Assembly: GCA_038230955.1 (NCBI GenBank)
Contig: JBBRMG010000027.1
Location: forward strand, 1-10,552
DNA from: JBBRMG01 sp038230955
GTDB taxonomy: Bacteria > Patescibacteriota > Doudnabacteria > UBA920
Reading direction: 5' to 3'
Length of the DNA stretch: 10,552 nt
Part shown: piece after piece, positions 1 to 6,397 of the stretch
How positions within the stretch are numbered: the first letter of the stretch is position 1
Layout: every line of letters starts with the position of its first letter
Made by a program: the position numbers and the translations under genes
Notes under the pieces: model-generated
Seen by the model: the letters and a program-made list of their open reading frames with translations, nothing else
Database searches by the model: none
Told to the model about the DNA's origin: nothing

Positions 1-1
1 A

Positions 2-1093
2 ATCGGAATCGTTGGTCTGCCTAATGTGGGCAAGTCCACTCTATTTAATGCAATTACAAACAGCCAAGTTGAGGCGGCTAATTATCCTTTTGCCACCATA
101 GACCCCAATGTTGGGGTTGTAGCGGTACCAGACGAGCGCCTAGCTAAACTTTCTGACCAAGAAAAGAGCGAAAAAATTGTCCCCACTACTATTGAATTTG
201 TCGATATTGCGGGCTTAGTTAGTGGCGCCCATAAAGGCGAGGGTTTGGGTAATAAATTCTTGTCCCATATTCGGGAAGTAGACGCTATTCTGGAGGTGGC
301 ACGTCTATTCCACGACAAAGATATCATTCATGTGCAAGGCACAGTAGATGCTCAGCGCGATATTGAAACTATCGGCATTGAACTGCAGTTGGCAGACATG
401 CAAAATATTGAAAAACGATTAGAGACTGTGGCCAAACAAGCTAAGTCGGGTGATCGTGAAGCGACAATAAAAAAGCAGGTACTAGAAAAATATTTAGCGG
501 CCGTAGAAAAAGGCCAAATGGCCAATACTGTCACTCTCACCGAAGAAGAAAAATCGGCTAGCAAAGACATTGAGCTTCTAACCACCAAGCCTTTCTTGCT
601 TGCAGTTAACGCCACATATAATATCTCTGGCAAGCAATACGAAAACGCCGACGGGTCGCCCATTGCTACTGAATCACTAGGCGCCGGCTTTGGTCACATT
701 ATTACTGTTGATGCCAAACTAGAAACTGAGCTGGCTGAATTGGATGATGAAGACCGGGCTCCTTACTTAGAAGATCTCGGCCTGACAGAAAGTGGGCTCG
801 ATCGAATTATCACCGCAGCTTACAAAACTTTGGGACTCATTACTTTCATTACCGCAGGGCCGAAAGAAAGTAAAGCTTGGACCTGCCCAGCCGGCACCAA
901 AGCACCGCAAGCGGCCGGTATAATTCATACCGATTTCGAACATGGATTCATTCGTGCTGAGGTAATTCAATGGGACAAACTATTAGAAGCTGGTGGCTAC
1001 GCTCAATCGCGGGAAAAAGGCTGGTTGCGGGTAGAGGGCAAGGAATACATAATCCAAGACGGCGACGTAGTTCACTTCCGGTTCAATGTCTAG
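2..1093 (+). CDS. ychF: Redox/ribosome-associated P-loop ATPase YchF (OLA1 family), 5' end cut by window edge
   Basis: The open frame runs in from the left edge; the first visible residues are IGIVGLPNVGKST, the Walker A loop that sits a few residues from the N-terminus in YchF. About 363 residues are visible, so only about 4-5 should be missing (E. coli YchF is 363 aa). The G3 region DIAGLVSGAHKGEGLGNKFL is diagnostic of the family, and the C-terminal TGS domain ends in GDVVHFRFNV, the classic YchF terminus. YchF proteins are Obg-related cytosolic ATPases that bind ribosomes and are linked to stress responses. Odd point: the specificity motif, normally NxxE (for example NVNE), reads NATY here (608-619), so the glutamate is a tyrosine. 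No clear terminator follows. A GTG at 26 inside the P-loop is not the real start. Confidence 0.96.
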   Translation: MGIVGLPNVGKSTLFNAITNSQVEAANYPFATIDPNVGVVAVPDERLAKLSDQEKSEKIVPTTIEFVDIAGLVSGAHKGEGLGNKFLSHIREVDAILEVARLFHDKDIIHVQGTVDAQRDIETIGIELQLADMQNIEKRLETVAKQAKSGDREATIKKQVLEKYLAAVEKGQMANTVTLTEEEKSASKDIELLTTKPFLLAVNATYNISGKQYENADGSPIATESLGAGFGHIITVDAKLETELAELDDEDRAPYLEDLGLTESGLDRIITAAYKTLGLITFITAGPKESKAWTCPAGTKAPQAAGIIHTDFEHGFIRAEVIQWDKLLEAGGYAQSREKGWLRVEGKEYIIQDGDVVHFRFNV

Positions 1094-1125
1094 AAAAGAT
1101 TTTAGAAAGATTTTATATTATTCTA

Positions 1126-1154
1126 TTGACTTGCGGTGCAAAAATTTCTACTAT
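1126..1154 (+). promoter_or_regulatory. Sigma70-type promoter for the repeat protein gene
   Basis: TTGACT at 1126-1131 and TACTAT at 1149-1154 are separated by 17 bp. Transcription would start near 1161, giving a leader of roughly 23 nt before the ATG at 1184. The leader is A-rich with no Shine-Dalgarno match. Inferred from consensus only. Confidence 0.55.
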
Positions 1155-1183
1155 AAATTGTACAGATTAGTAAACAAAAACCG

Positions 1184-1768
1184 ATGGAATTAACGCAAGA
1201 ACATTTCGATCTTCAGATGGCAGCTCTGAATACAAAAATGGAAAACGTCGTAACCAAGGATGAGGCAAAACAATTTGCTAGCAGAGCCGACCTGGTTTCA
1301 ATTGAGTCACGCATGGCCACCAAAGAAGACCTGGTCTCAATTGAGTCACGCATGGCCACCAAAGAAGACATTGCGTCTATAGAGTCACGCATGGCGACCA
1401 AAGAAGACCTGGTTTCAATTGAGTCACGCATGGCGACCAAAGAAGATCTGGTTTCAATTGAGTCACGCATGGCGACCAAAGAAGATCTGAAGGGGTTTGC
1501 CACCAAAGAAGACATAAAGGGATTTGCTAGCAAAAACGATTTGAAAACTATGGAAACCACACTAATATCCCATATGGAAAAATATGTTGGGGAAGTATCC
1601 ACTTCTATATTAGACGCAGTAGACTCGGGGTTCAATCGATTAGAAAAAAGAATACTAGGAATTGACTACCGGCTATCAAATCTTGAGGCTGATATGCCCG
1701 GGATACGGAAATATAAAATTCGAACTTTTAACCACAAGGAGCCGCCGCTTATTTCCAAAACCGCCTAA
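1184..1768 (+). CDS. Tandem-repeat TKEDL-type, probably coiled-coil, protein of unknown function
   Basis: This is a 194-residue soluble, highly charged protein with no signal peptide or membrane segment. Residues 36-100 are five copies of a 13-residue unit (DLVSIESRMATKE), followed by two 9-residue variants (DLKGFATKE, DIKGFASKN) at 101-118. A less repetitive, probably helical tail follows (about 119-175: TTLISHMEKYVGEVSTSILD and then DSGFNRLEKRILGIDYRLSN). Repeats of the TKEDL/ESRM kind occur in many bacterial and phage proteins and are usually predicted as long helices that oligomerise. Function is not recognised; a scaffold or fibre-like role is only a guess. The gene has its own promoter and terminator, so it is monocistronic. 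The last codons (KTA) and the TAA are embedded in the terminator hairpin. No Shine-Dalgarno is seen; the ATG at 1184 is the first in-frame start after the promoter. Confidence 0.85.
   Translation: MELTQEHFDLQMAALNTKMENVVTKDEAKQFASRADLVSIESRMATKEDLVSIESRMATKEDIASIESRMATKEDLVSIESRMATKEDLVSIESRMATKEDLKGFATKEDIKGFASKNDLKTMETTLISHMEKYVGEVSTSILDAVDSGFNRLEKRILGIDYRLSNLEADMPGIRKYKIRTFNHKEPPLISKTA
1289..1483 (+). repeat. Five in-frame 39-bp tandem repeats
   Basis: Units start at 1289, 1328, 1367, 1406 and 1445. Units 1 and 2, 1 and 4, and 4 and 5 each differ by a single base (GTT/GTC, GCC/GCG, GAC/GAT). Unit 3 is more diverged in its first four codons (ATT GCG TCT ATA in place of CTG GTT TCA ATT). 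The near identity at synonymous positions points to recent duplication or gene conversion. Two related 27-bp units follow at 1484-1510 and 1511-1537. Confidence 0.95.
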
Positions 1769-1780
1769 TTAGGCGGTTTT
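1757..1780 (+). terminator. Intrinsic terminator overlapping the stop codon of the repeat protein gene
   Basis: A 9-bp stem AAAACCGCC/GGCGGTTTT encloses the loop TAATTA and ends in T4. The stop codon TAA (1766-1768) is in the loop. The flanking A4 and T4 make it potentially active in both directions. Confidence 0.8.
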
Positions 1781-1781
1781 C

Positions 1782-1810
1782 TTGACTTATCCACCATGAA
1801 ATGCTAGAAT
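1782..1810 (+). promoter_or_regulatory. Strong extended -10 promoter for the rpsF-ssb-rpsR-efp operon
   Basis: TTGACT (1782-1787) and TAGAAT (1805-1810) are 17 bp apart, with TGC immediately before the -10 box (an extended -10). The -35 starts two bases after the preceding terminator. The predicted start near 1817 leaves a leader of about 77 nt before rpsF. Confidence 0.75.
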
Positions 1811-1852
1811 TTATCTACTTTTGATTATCTTTTTAACAAATTATTAACATAT

Positions 1853-1877
1853 TCTCTGTACCATTAGAGTACAGAGA
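1853..1877 (+). promoter_or_regulatory. rpsF leader hairpin next to the ribosome binding site
   Basis: A 9-bp perfect stem, TCTCTGTAC (1853-1861) with GTACAGAGA (1869-1877), has a 7-nt loop CATTAGA. The Shine-Dalgarno AAGGAGA begins two bases later (1879-1885), 8 nt before the ATG at 1894. A hairpin here could modulate rpsF translation, for example feedback by S6-S18, which is known for rpsF leaders in other bacteria. The conserved CCG of the described S6:S18 motif is absent, so a regulatory role is inference. Confidence 0.5.
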
Positions 1878-1893
1878 TAAGGAGATTTTCCTT

Positions 1894-2436
1894 ATGCCAC
1901 GATATGAACTTATGTACATATTGGCTTCCTCTGTGTCTGACGATCAGTTGCCTGAAGTCAGCGGACAGATAACCCAGCTCGTAACCGACTTTGGCGGTAC
2001 GGACATCCAAGAAACCCAATTGGGCAAGAAGAAACTAGCATATCCAATCAAGAAAACACGCAATGGTTTTTACGGCGTGGTTGATTTCGATATGGAAACA
2101 ATTAAAATTAATACGCTAGATGCCAAGATCCGCACCCAAGGCAACACAATAATTCGATACATCTTAGTAAATATAGATGAGCATTTGGAACGTTTAGCCC
2201 GTGACCGTGAAGTACAGGCTAAGATGAACCGTAATCGCCCACCGGAACAGGTTGCTGCTCAAAACGCAGAAGTAGCCGGAGAAACTAAGGTCAGCACCAA
2301 GCCTGAAGCAAAAGTCTCGGCCAAAGATGAACCGAAGCCTGAAGCTAAGACTCCTGCTGCCGCTCCTGTAGAAATTACTGAATCTGAATTGGATTTGGAA
2401 ATCGAAAAGGCACTGACGGAAGATCTGACAAAATAA
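1894..2436 (+). CDS. rpsF: 30S ribosomal protein S6 with long C-terminal extension
   Basis: Residues 1-105 match bacterial S6: start MPRYELMYIL, core LGKKKLAYPIKKTRNGFYGV at 43-62 and TIIRYILVNIDEH at 85-97. S6 pairs with S18 on the platform of the 30S subunit. About 70 further residues (about 108-180) form a low-complexity tail rich in Lys, Ala, Glu and Pro with imperfect KPEAK-type repeats, ending in an acidic helix-like stretch. The total of 180 aa compares with about 95-135 in most bacteria; such tails occur in Patescibacteria and some others. The gene is first in an operon with ssb (19-nt gap), rpsR and efp, and is the only one of the four with a good Shine-Dalgarno (AAGGAGA). Confidence 0.97.
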   Translation: MPRYELMYILASSVSDDQLPEVSGQITQLVTDFGGTDIQETQLGKKKLAYPIKKTRNGFYGVVDFDMETIKINTLDAKIRTQGNTIIRYILVNIDEHLERLARDREVQAKMNRNRPPEQVAAQNAEVAGETKVSTKPEAKVSAKDEPKPEAKTPAAAPVEITESELDLEIEKALTEDLTK

Positions 2437-2455
2437 ACCATTAAATAACACAACT

Positions 2456-2959
2456 ATGGATTTAAACAAAGTCATGATCATCGGTCGCTTAACCCGCGAC
2501 CCTGAATTACGAAGTACCCCCAACGGTTCTAGCGTGTGTCAACTCGGCCTCGCCACTAATTTCGTCTATACCGACAAGCAATCTGGCCAAAAAGTTGAAC
2601 AAGTCGAATACCACAATGTAGTATTGTGGCGCAAGCTCGGTGAAATTGCTAATCAATATCTGAAAAAGGGCAGGCGTGTCTATATTGAAGGTCGTCTAGT
2701 CACTAAGAGCTGGGATGATAAAGATGGCAAGAAGAATTACAAGACTGAAATCGTCGCCGACAATATGATAATGCTGGACGGTGGTCCAGGTGGCTCCAAT
2801 GCCGCTAGCGGTGACGGGTTCAATGCCACACCTAGCGCACCAGCCAGTAATCCTTCATTTGCCAACCGCGGTCCCGTTGATAAAGACGAGCAAGTGGTAG
2901 ATGAAGAACTGCCCACTATTCAACAAGAAGATATCAACGTCGAAGATATTCCATTTTAA
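2456..2959 (+). CDS. ssb: Single-stranded DNA-binding protein SSB
   Basis: This is a 167-residue bacterial SSB. The OB fold occupies about residues 1-107, with MDLNKVMIIGRLTRDPELR at the N-terminus, the aromatic W58 in VVLWRKLGEIA and W86 in TKSWDD, which are positions used for stacking on ssDNA bases. A flexible Gly/Ser/Ala/Pro linker leads to the acidic tip DINVEDIPF, the conserved hook that recruits repair and replication partners in other bacteria. The order rpsF-ssb-rpsR is the widespread bacterial arrangement. The gap before the ATG (AAACCATTAAATAACACAACT) has no Shine-Dalgarno, so initiation is probably by coupling to rpsF or by an unstructured A-rich leader. Confidence 0.97.
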   Translation: MDLNKVMIIGRLTRDPELRSTPNGSSVCQLGLATNFVYTDKQSGQKVEQVEYHNVVLWRKLGEIANQYLKKGRRVYIEGRLVTKSWDDKDGKKNYKTEIVADNMIMLDGGPGGSNAASGDGFNATPSAPASNPSFANRGPVDKDEQVVDEELPTIQQEDINVEDIPF

Positions 2960-2986
2960 ATTTTCTATTAAAGTTTACTAACAACA

Positions 2987-3223
2987 ATGAAACCACCTGC
3001 AAAGAACAATACGGAGATGGTGAAGAAGGTTTGCTACTTCTGCTCCAATAAAATCACCACTATAGACTACAAAGACAACCAAACGGTTCGCCGTTTTATG
3101 TCACCTCACGCTAAGATTTTGTCTCATGCCAAAACTGGTAGCTGTCCGAAGCACCAGCGCATGGTTGCTATCGCTTTGAAGCGCGCGCGCCATATGGCTC
3201 TGTTACCATTCGTAGCTCCTTAA
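2987..3223 (+). CDS. rpsR: 30S ribosomal protein S18, zinc-ligand form
   Basis: This 78-residue protein has the S18 core CYFCSNKITTIDYKD (16-30), a central VRRFMSPHAKI, and the C-terminal KHQRMVAIALKRARHMALLP (55-74), the family signature. C16, C19, C53 and H56 form a plausible CxxC...CxxH zinc site, the C+ variant of S18. It binds 16S rRNA with S6. No Shine-Dalgarno precedes the ATG (TTTACTAACAACA). In many bacteria rplI (L9) follows rpsR; here efp follows after only 10 nt. Confidence 0.97.
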   Translation: MKPPAKNNTEMVKKVCYFCSNKITTIDYKDNQTVRRFMSPHAKILSHAKTGSCPKHQRMVAIALKRARHMALLPFVAP

Positions 3224-3233
3224 ACTTTTTTTC

Positions 3234-3794
3234 ATGGACTTAAACGATGTAAAATTGGGGGCCGTCGTCCTGATGAACAATGAGCCTTATCAGGTAATTT
3301 GGTCCAATCGCATGCGCACCGCCCAAAGAAAGCCCGTCATGCAGGCCAAACTGCGCAATGTTATTACGGGTAAGGTTATGGAATACTCCTTCAAGTTCGG
3401 CGAAAAAGTGAACGAAGCCGATGTCACTCGAGAAAAAGCTAACTTCCTCTATGCTGATGAAGACGGTACACACTTCATGAATAATGAAACTTACGAAACC
3501 GTTGACCTACCAAAAGAAGTGACGCTAGAACAGGAAGGATTCCTGAAAGAGAGCATGGAAGTTCAAATCCTCCGATTCAACGACAAACCGGTATCTATTG
3601 AACTGCCAATTAAAGTCGACCTAAAAGTAATTGATGCCCCGCCAAATGTTACCGGCAACTCTGGTGGCAATGTCACCAAGCCCGTCAAATTGGAAACCGG
3701 CCGAGTAGTCAATGCCCCAATGTTTATAAAAGAGGGGGACACTATCCGCATCAAGACAGACACAGGCGACTATGTAGAACGAGCCAACGGCTAA
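3234..3794 (+). CDS. efp: Elongation factor P with non-canonical tip loop
   Basis: 186 residues is the normal EF-P length. Domain I (about 1-62) contains NEPYQVIWSN and KLRNVITGKVMEY; the two OB domains follow (about 65-127 and 130-186) and the C-terminus GDTIRIKTDTGDYV matches the family. EF-P enters the ribosomal E site to relieve stalling at proline runs. The tip loop that usually reads PGKG with a modified Lys or Arg is TAQRKP here; aligned on KLRN, Q31 falls at the modified position, followed by R32 and K33. No EF-P modification gene is visible nearby. It ends the operon, just before a terminator. No Shine-Dalgarno: the spacer from rpsR is a T-rich 10 nt, suggesting translational coupling. 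Confidence 0.95.
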   Translation: MDLNDVKLGAVVLMNNEPYQVIWSNRMRTAQRKPVMQAKLRNVITGKVMEYSFKFGEKVNEADVTREKANFLYADEDGTHFMNNETYETVDLPKEVTLEQEGFLKESMEVQILRFNDKPVSIELPIKVDLKVIDAPPNVTGNSGGNVTKPVKLETGRVVNAPMFIKEGDTIRIKTDTGDYVERANG

Positions 3795-3804
3795 TACATA
3801 TTTT

Positions 3805-3830
3805 AAAAGCTCCCATTGGGAGCTTTTTTT
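3805..3830. terminator. Bidirectional intrinsic terminator between convergent efp and trxB-like genes
   Basis: The stem AAAAGCTCCC/GGGAGCTTTT has an ATT loop and continues into T7 on the plus strand. On the minus strand the same hairpin is followed by GCTTTTAAAAT, so it can serve the convergent flavoprotein gene, whose stop codon (3829-3831) touches it. Confidence 0.85.
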
Positions 3831-4743
3831 ATTTAAGTTTATTCAAATAATTACTCACCGCCATGGCGGCCTTCGCCCCCTCCCCTGCTGCAATAATTAT
3901 TTGCTCGCCCCAAGCGTCGTTAATATCGCCGGCTGCGAATATACCCGGCACCGAGCTTTGGGAATCCTTATCAACAATAATTTCACCGTGATCATTCTTG
4001 GCAGTCAGTTTGTCAAAGTTTGCACTTGCCTCATACCCAACCTCTATAAATAATCCGGCAATAGCAATAACTTCGGCCGGCTTTCCTAGCGCTTGCACTT
4101 TTACCCCCTCTAGAGAAACGGTGCCTTGCACTTCCAAAGTTTTAGTATCATTATGCTGAATCACGTTCGGACTACTAATAACTTTTGTTTTCAACACTTC
4201 ATCCCCTACCAATTCCTGATTGAGATTTATTATGTGAACTTGCTGAGCCACTTTAGACAAGGCTAAAGCTGCATCAAGAGCTGAATTTCCACCACCGACT
4301 ACTGCCACGATTTTCTTTTTATAAAGCGGCGCATCACATGTCGCGCATACGGCTACGCCTTTACCAAAAAACGTATCTTCCCCGGGAATATCCAAGTGGC
4401 GTGGCTTTTTACCCGAAGCAATAATCACCGACCGAGCAAAATAAGTCTGACCGGTGGTATCTTCCACCACAAAGCTTTTAATATTTTGTTCGATCGATTT
4501 AACTTCTACTCCCAGCTTTAGCTCTAAGTCCTCGCTAATAGATTTTAGGTGTTCCTGAAATTTTAAAGTCAGTTCCGCGCCGGAAATAACGCTAAACCCT
4601 GTGTAATTCTCAACGTCGGCCGACCAGACCATCTGGCCACCCACGTCTTTACTCAATAATAGTGTGTTTAATTTTTTGCGGGCGGTATAAATAGCGGCAG
4701 TCATCCCCGCTGGACCAGCGCCAATAATAATGACATCGTACAT
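3829..4743 (-). CDS. Thioredoxin-reductase-like FAD/NAD(P)H disulfide reductase (AhpF C-terminal/NADH-type)
   Basis: This 304-residue cytosolic flavoprotein has the two-nucleotide-domain layout of low-Mr thioredoxin reductases. The FAD site is GAGPAG (8-13) and GIFAAGDIND (267-276); the NAD(P) site is GGGNSA (150-155); the redox pair is C133-A-T-C136. The HRRxxxR motif that binds the NADPH phosphate in TrxB is missing: the segment reads HIINLNQELVGDEVL (170-184), resembling the AhpF C-terminal domain, which prefers NADH. It may therefore be an NADH-dependent reductase of a thioredoxin, AhpC or glutaredoxin-like partner; the partner is not in this window. No AhpF N-terminal thioredoxin-fold domain is present. 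It is divergent from the small gene at 4840. A second TrxB is at 7726-8667. Confidence 0.9.
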   Translation of the reverse strand: MYDVIIIGAGPAGMTAAIYTARKKLNTLLLSKDVGGQMVWSADVENYTGFSVISGAELTLKFQEHLKSISEDLELKLGVEVKSIEQNIKSFVVEDTTGQTYFARSVIIASGKKPRHLDIPGEDTFFGKGVAVCATCDAPLYKKKIVAVVGGGNSALDAALALSKVAQQVHIINLNQELVGDEVLKTKVISSPNVIQHNDTKTLEVQGTVSLEGVKVQALGKPAEVIAIAGLFIEVGYEASANFDKLTAKNDHGEIIVDKDSQSSVPGIFAAGDINDAWGEQIIIAAGEGAKAAMAVSNYLNKLK

Positions 4744-4769
4744 TTTGTATTTCGGTTACTCTTGACTAT

Positions 4770-4778
4770 ATTGTACCA
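4770..4778 (-). promoter_or_regulatory. Extended -10 element for the minus-strand reductase gene
   Basis: On the minus strand TGG-TACAAT forms an extended -10; no good -35 is seen 16-18 bp upstream. Transcription would start about 20 bases before the ATG at 4743. Weak, consensus-based call. Confidence 0.35.
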
Positions 4779-4783
4779 CAAGT

Positions 4784-4812
4784 TTTCCAAAAACGTATGA
4801 AGAGCATATACT
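4784..4812 (+). promoter_or_regulatory. Promoter of the small unknown gene at 4840
   Basis: TTTCCA (4784-4789) and TATACT (4807-4812) have a 17-bp spacer. A good Shine-Dalgarno-like AGGGGGTGG (4821-4829) lies 10 nt before the ATG at 4840. The promoter is back to back with that of the minus-strand reductase. Confidence 0.45.
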
Positions 4813-4839
4813 AAACGCATAGGGGGTGGCAGGAATATC

Positions 4840-5091
4840 ATGGAAATACAATCGTTTCAGGGTACGTTAACAATATATGTCTCGGATAATATCCGAGCTG
4901 ATTGTCTAAAAAATTATTTGCGCAACGAATTGCAAATTCAGGCAGATATACAAATAAAGAAGGGCATTGAGAAGGAAACCATGGTTGTACATAATGGCGG
5001 GTATTCTGAAGAAATTATTGGGGAACCCCAATTCTTGAGACACCTTAGGAAATTTCTGAATAAACCGCTCATAATGACACGGGAGTACTGA
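4840..5091 (+). CDS. Small hypothetical protein (83 aa)
   Basis: I do not recognise this protein. It is soluble and mixed in charge, with one cysteine (DCLKNYLRNEL) and no signal peptide or membrane segment. The pattern of beta-like stretches (GTLTIYVS, IQADIQI, TMVVHNG) and a central and a C-terminal helix-like stretch (ADCLKNYLRNEL, QFLRHLRKFLN) suggests a small alpha/beta domain. Support that it is real: its own promoter, one of the best ribosome binding sites in the window, no overlap with a larger gene, and a terminator-like hairpin right after its TGA. It is divergent from the NADH-type reductase and could share regulation with it, but nothing in the protein indicates a redox role. Confidence 0.75.
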   Translation: MEIQSFQGTLTIYVSDNIRADCLKNYLRNELQIQADIQIKKGIEKETMVVHNGGYSEEIIGEPQFLRHLRKFLNKPLIMTREY

Positions 5092-5093
5092 AA

Positions 5094-5134
5094 CAAAAAA
5101 AGACCGGACGATTATAGCATCACCGGTTCTTTTA
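5094..5134. terminator. Probable bidirectional terminator between the small gene and gdh
   Basis: ACCGG (5103-5107) pairs with CCGGT (5123-5127), flanked by an A run (5094-5100) and TTCTTTT (5127-5134). An inner GAT/ATC pairing can extend the stem across a small internal loop. The core stem is short, so this is weaker than the other terminators, but it sits between convergent stops as expected. Confidence 0.55.
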
Positions 5135-5148
5135 TTATCTGTATAAGC

Positions 5149-6372
5149 TTACTTCATCTCGGCAATAATTCGTTCAGCGGCCAAAATATACGCGGCATTA
5201 CGAAAAGTGGTGCTATATTTTTTTTGTCTTTCCAAAACCTCGGAGAATGCAGCCACCATGTGGTCGTCTAATTTTTTTAACACCTCATCCTTGGTCCATT
5301 TTTCATTGTTTATATTCTGATACCATTCAAAGTAACTCACACAAACACCACCGGAGTTGGCTAGAATGTCTGGAATAACTACAACATTGTTTTTTTCAAA
5401 CACAGCGTCTGCTTCTGGTGTAGTGGGACCATTGGCCATTTCCAAAATGAACTGGGATTTAATTTTCTCCGCGTTATCTGCAGTCAACACGTTTTCTAAC
5501 GCAGCAGGGACAAGCACGGTAACATCTAATTCCAGCAACTGCTCATTTGTAATTTCAGTTGTACCCGTTAAACCAGAAAGTGCGCCGGTCTCTTTCTTAT
5601 GAGCCCCGGCCAAAGCTACGTCAATCCCCTGATCGCTATATATTCCGCCCTTACTGTCCGATAGGGCAACAACGGTAAAGCCTTGCTCAATCGCATTTGC
5701 TGCTAAGTATGTGGCGACATTACCGAACCCCTGAATGGCCATCGTTTTTTTATCGCCTTTCAGTAATCCACTCGTGATGGCTTCTCGCAAAACGTAACCA
5801 CCACCAAAACCGGTGGCTTCGGTGCGGCCCTCGCTCCCCCCGTCTGCAATAGTCTTACCAGTAAACACCGCGGGTGCTTTAGTGTTGGTTAATTTTTCAT
5901 ACTCATCGACAAACCAACCCATTATTTGACCATTAGTATTAACATCCGGAGCCGGCACATCTACTTCCGGACCAATTAATCGATAGATTTTCTGAATAAA
6001 CCCGCGAGATAATTTTTCCAGCTCGCTTTCAGATAAATCCTTAGGCTTAACAATAATACCGCCCTTGCCGCCGCCGAAAGGCACGTTAACTACCGCATTT
6101 TTAAACGTCATCCAAAAACTTAAGGCTCTAACCTCATCTAAATTAACGTCCTGATGATACCGAATGCCGCCTTTATACGGGCCGCGGGCGTTATTATGTT
6201 GGCTTCTGAAACCTGTAAAAATACGCACGGAGCCATCATCCATATTCACCGGAATACTAACTTCAATGTAACGGTCAGGGTGTTTTAACTGCTCTACTTT
6301 ATCGACGTCCAGATTAGCAATTTTTGCAGCAGCGTCGAGCTGCGATTTGGCGGTATCAAAAGGGTTATTCAT
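5149..6372 (-). CDS. gdhA: Glutamate dehydrogenase (Glu/Leu/Phe/Val dehydrogenase family)
   Basis: This protein has 407 residues, close to the roughly 410-430 aa NAD(H)-type hexameric enzymes. It would interconvert glutamate and 2-oxoglutarate plus ammonia in the cytosol. The substrate-binding GPYKGGIRYH (64-73, K67) and the catalytic PFGGGKGGI (K103) with PAPDVNT (D143) are intact. The Rossmann motif is GFGNVA (215-220), and the C-terminal half has EMANGPTTPEAD and SGGVCVSYFEWYQN. Coenzyme preference is not certain from sequence. It is the last gene of the csoR-trxB-flavokinase-EamA unit, 25 nt after the EamA stop, with no Shine-Dalgarno and no clear own promoter. Why an amino-acid enzyme sits at the end of a thiol/flavin operon is unclear. 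Confidence 0.95.
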   Translation of the reverse strand: MNNPFDTAKSQLDAAAKIANLDVDKVEQLKHPDRYIEVSIPVNMDDGSVRIFTGFRSQHNNARGPYKGGIRYHQDVNLDEVRALSFWMTFKNAVVNVPFGGGKGGIIVKPKDLSESELEKLSRGFIQKIYRLIGPEVDVPAPDVNTNGQIMGWFVDEYEKLTNTKAPAVFTGKTIADGGSEGRTEATGFGGGYVLREAITSGLLKGDKKTMAIQGFGNVATYLAANAIEQGFTVVALSDSKGGIYSDQGIDVALAGAHKKETGALSGLTGTTEITNEQLLELDVTVLVPAALENVLTADNAEKIKSQFILEMANGPTTPEADAVFEKNNVVVIPDILANSGGVCVSYFEWYQNINNEKWTKDEVLKKLDDHMVAAFSEVLERQKKYSTTFRNAAYILAAERIIAEMK

Positions 6373-6397
6373 ACATCTTAGTTTAATTATCTTGAAC

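Noticed and set aside
970..1170. Plus-strand open frame overlapping the end of ychF
   Set aside because: Out of frame with the clearly conserved YchF C-terminus and running through the next promoter; no support.
1289..1483. Possible CRISPR-like array because of regular 39-bp units
   Set aside because: Units are contiguous with no unique spacers and keep an open reading frame; it is a coding tandem repeat.
1213..1635. 140-codon open frame on the minus strand across the repeat protein
   Set aside because: It is the mirror of the 39-bp repeats; it has no start signals, and the plus frame has a promoter, a terminator and a protein pattern known from other repeat proteins.
3829..4743. Full AhpF peroxiredoxin reductase
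   Set aside because: At 304 residues it lacks the N-terminal double thioredoxin-fold domain, and no ahpC is adjacent.
4819..4829. ATAGGGGGTGG as a second CsoR-type half-site before the small gene
   Set aside because: It has no matching C-run arm and is explained as the ribosome binding site at the correct distance from the ATG.
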